Shown here: one piece after another, positions 14,993 through 15,024 of the stretch
How the letters are laid out: each line of letters begins with the position of its first letter
Position numbering within the stretch: the stretch's first letter is position 1
Assembly (NCBI GenBank): GCA_903821805.1
Contig: CAIJNA010000172.1
Location: 1-15,024, forward strand
DNA: 15,024 bases
Direction: 5' to 3'
Source: an uncultured Campylobacterota bacterium
GTDB lineage: Bacteria > Campylobacterota > Campylobacteria > Campylobacterales > Arcobacteraceae
Translations under genes and position numbers: made by a program
The notes under the pieces: model-generated
Databases searched by the model: none
Told to the model about the DNA's origin: nothing
Seen by the model: the letters and a program-made list of their open reading frames with translations, nothing else

Positions 14993-15023
14993 TTAATAAA
15001 GTATAGAACAATGGTATTGTCAA
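14993..15023 (-). promoter_or_regulatory. Possible promoter for mobB
   Basis: A perfect minus-strand TTGACA (15018-15023) lies upstream of mobB. The best -10 is weak: TATTAA (14993-14998) at 19 bases or TTTATT at 17. The window ends here, so the upstream neighbour cannot be judged. Confidence 0.3.
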
Positions 15024-15024
15024 T

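Noticed and set aside
1..15024. Mobile elements, phage genes, tRNA, rRNA, CRISPR arrays, toxin-antitoxin or defence systems
   Set aside because: I looked on both strands and found none. All substantial genes are core families, and composition is even throughout except for the GC-rich patch at 9016-9057 and the helicase repeats.

Overview
This is a housekeeping stretch of an AT-rich bacterial chromosome. Gene content points to the Campylobacterota (Epsilonproteobacteria), most likely an Arcobacteraceae-type genome. The clues are strong A/T codon bias, AGA-dominated arginine, an aminofutalosine-deaminase-family amidohydrolase of the kind used in the futalosine menaquinone route, a short SppA, and a recA with no visible LexA box. 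The genus is an inference; no rRNA or diagnostic marker is present. I found no insertion sequence, phage gene, tRNA, rRNA or CRISPR array, and no stretch over 300 bases without a gene.

Layout. Positions 38-1161 (minus strand) hold aroQ then rdgB, two closely spaced genes. A short divergent intergenic region (1162-1243) separates them from the only plus-strand operon, mqnX-like then sppA (1244-3338), whose two genes overlap by 14 bases. That operon converges on xseA with only 8 bases between the stop codons, and a hairpin spans both ends. Everything from 3347 to 14970 is on the minus strand. In transcription order it reads mobB, M15 peptidase, clpB, YgjP-like metallopeptidase, recA, DEAD-box helicase, HI0933-type flavoprotein, YmdB-type phosphoesterase, ubiE/menG, xseA.

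Functional themes. Three genes bear on menaquinone: AroQ (shikimate pathway to chorismate), the MqnX-like deaminase (futalosine route) and UbiE/MenG (final methylation). ClpB, SppA and the YgjP-like protein concern protein quality control. RecA and XseA are DNA repair, RdgB cleans the nucleotide pool, MobB serves molybdenum cofactor maturation and the M15 peptidase acts on the cell wall.

The clearest regulatory signal is a perfect CIRCE operator (13597-13623) at the predicted transcription start of clpB, just downstream of a good sigma-70 promoter. It implies HrcA control of clpB. Other structure worth a second look: a hairpin in the recA leader, a hairpin with a T-run in the recA-helicase gap that reads as a plus-strand terminator and may end a small RNA, and a tandem-repeat arginine-rich tail on the helicase whose period switches from 24 to 27 bases. 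I did not find a convincing new multi-gene system; the window is mostly conserved core genome.
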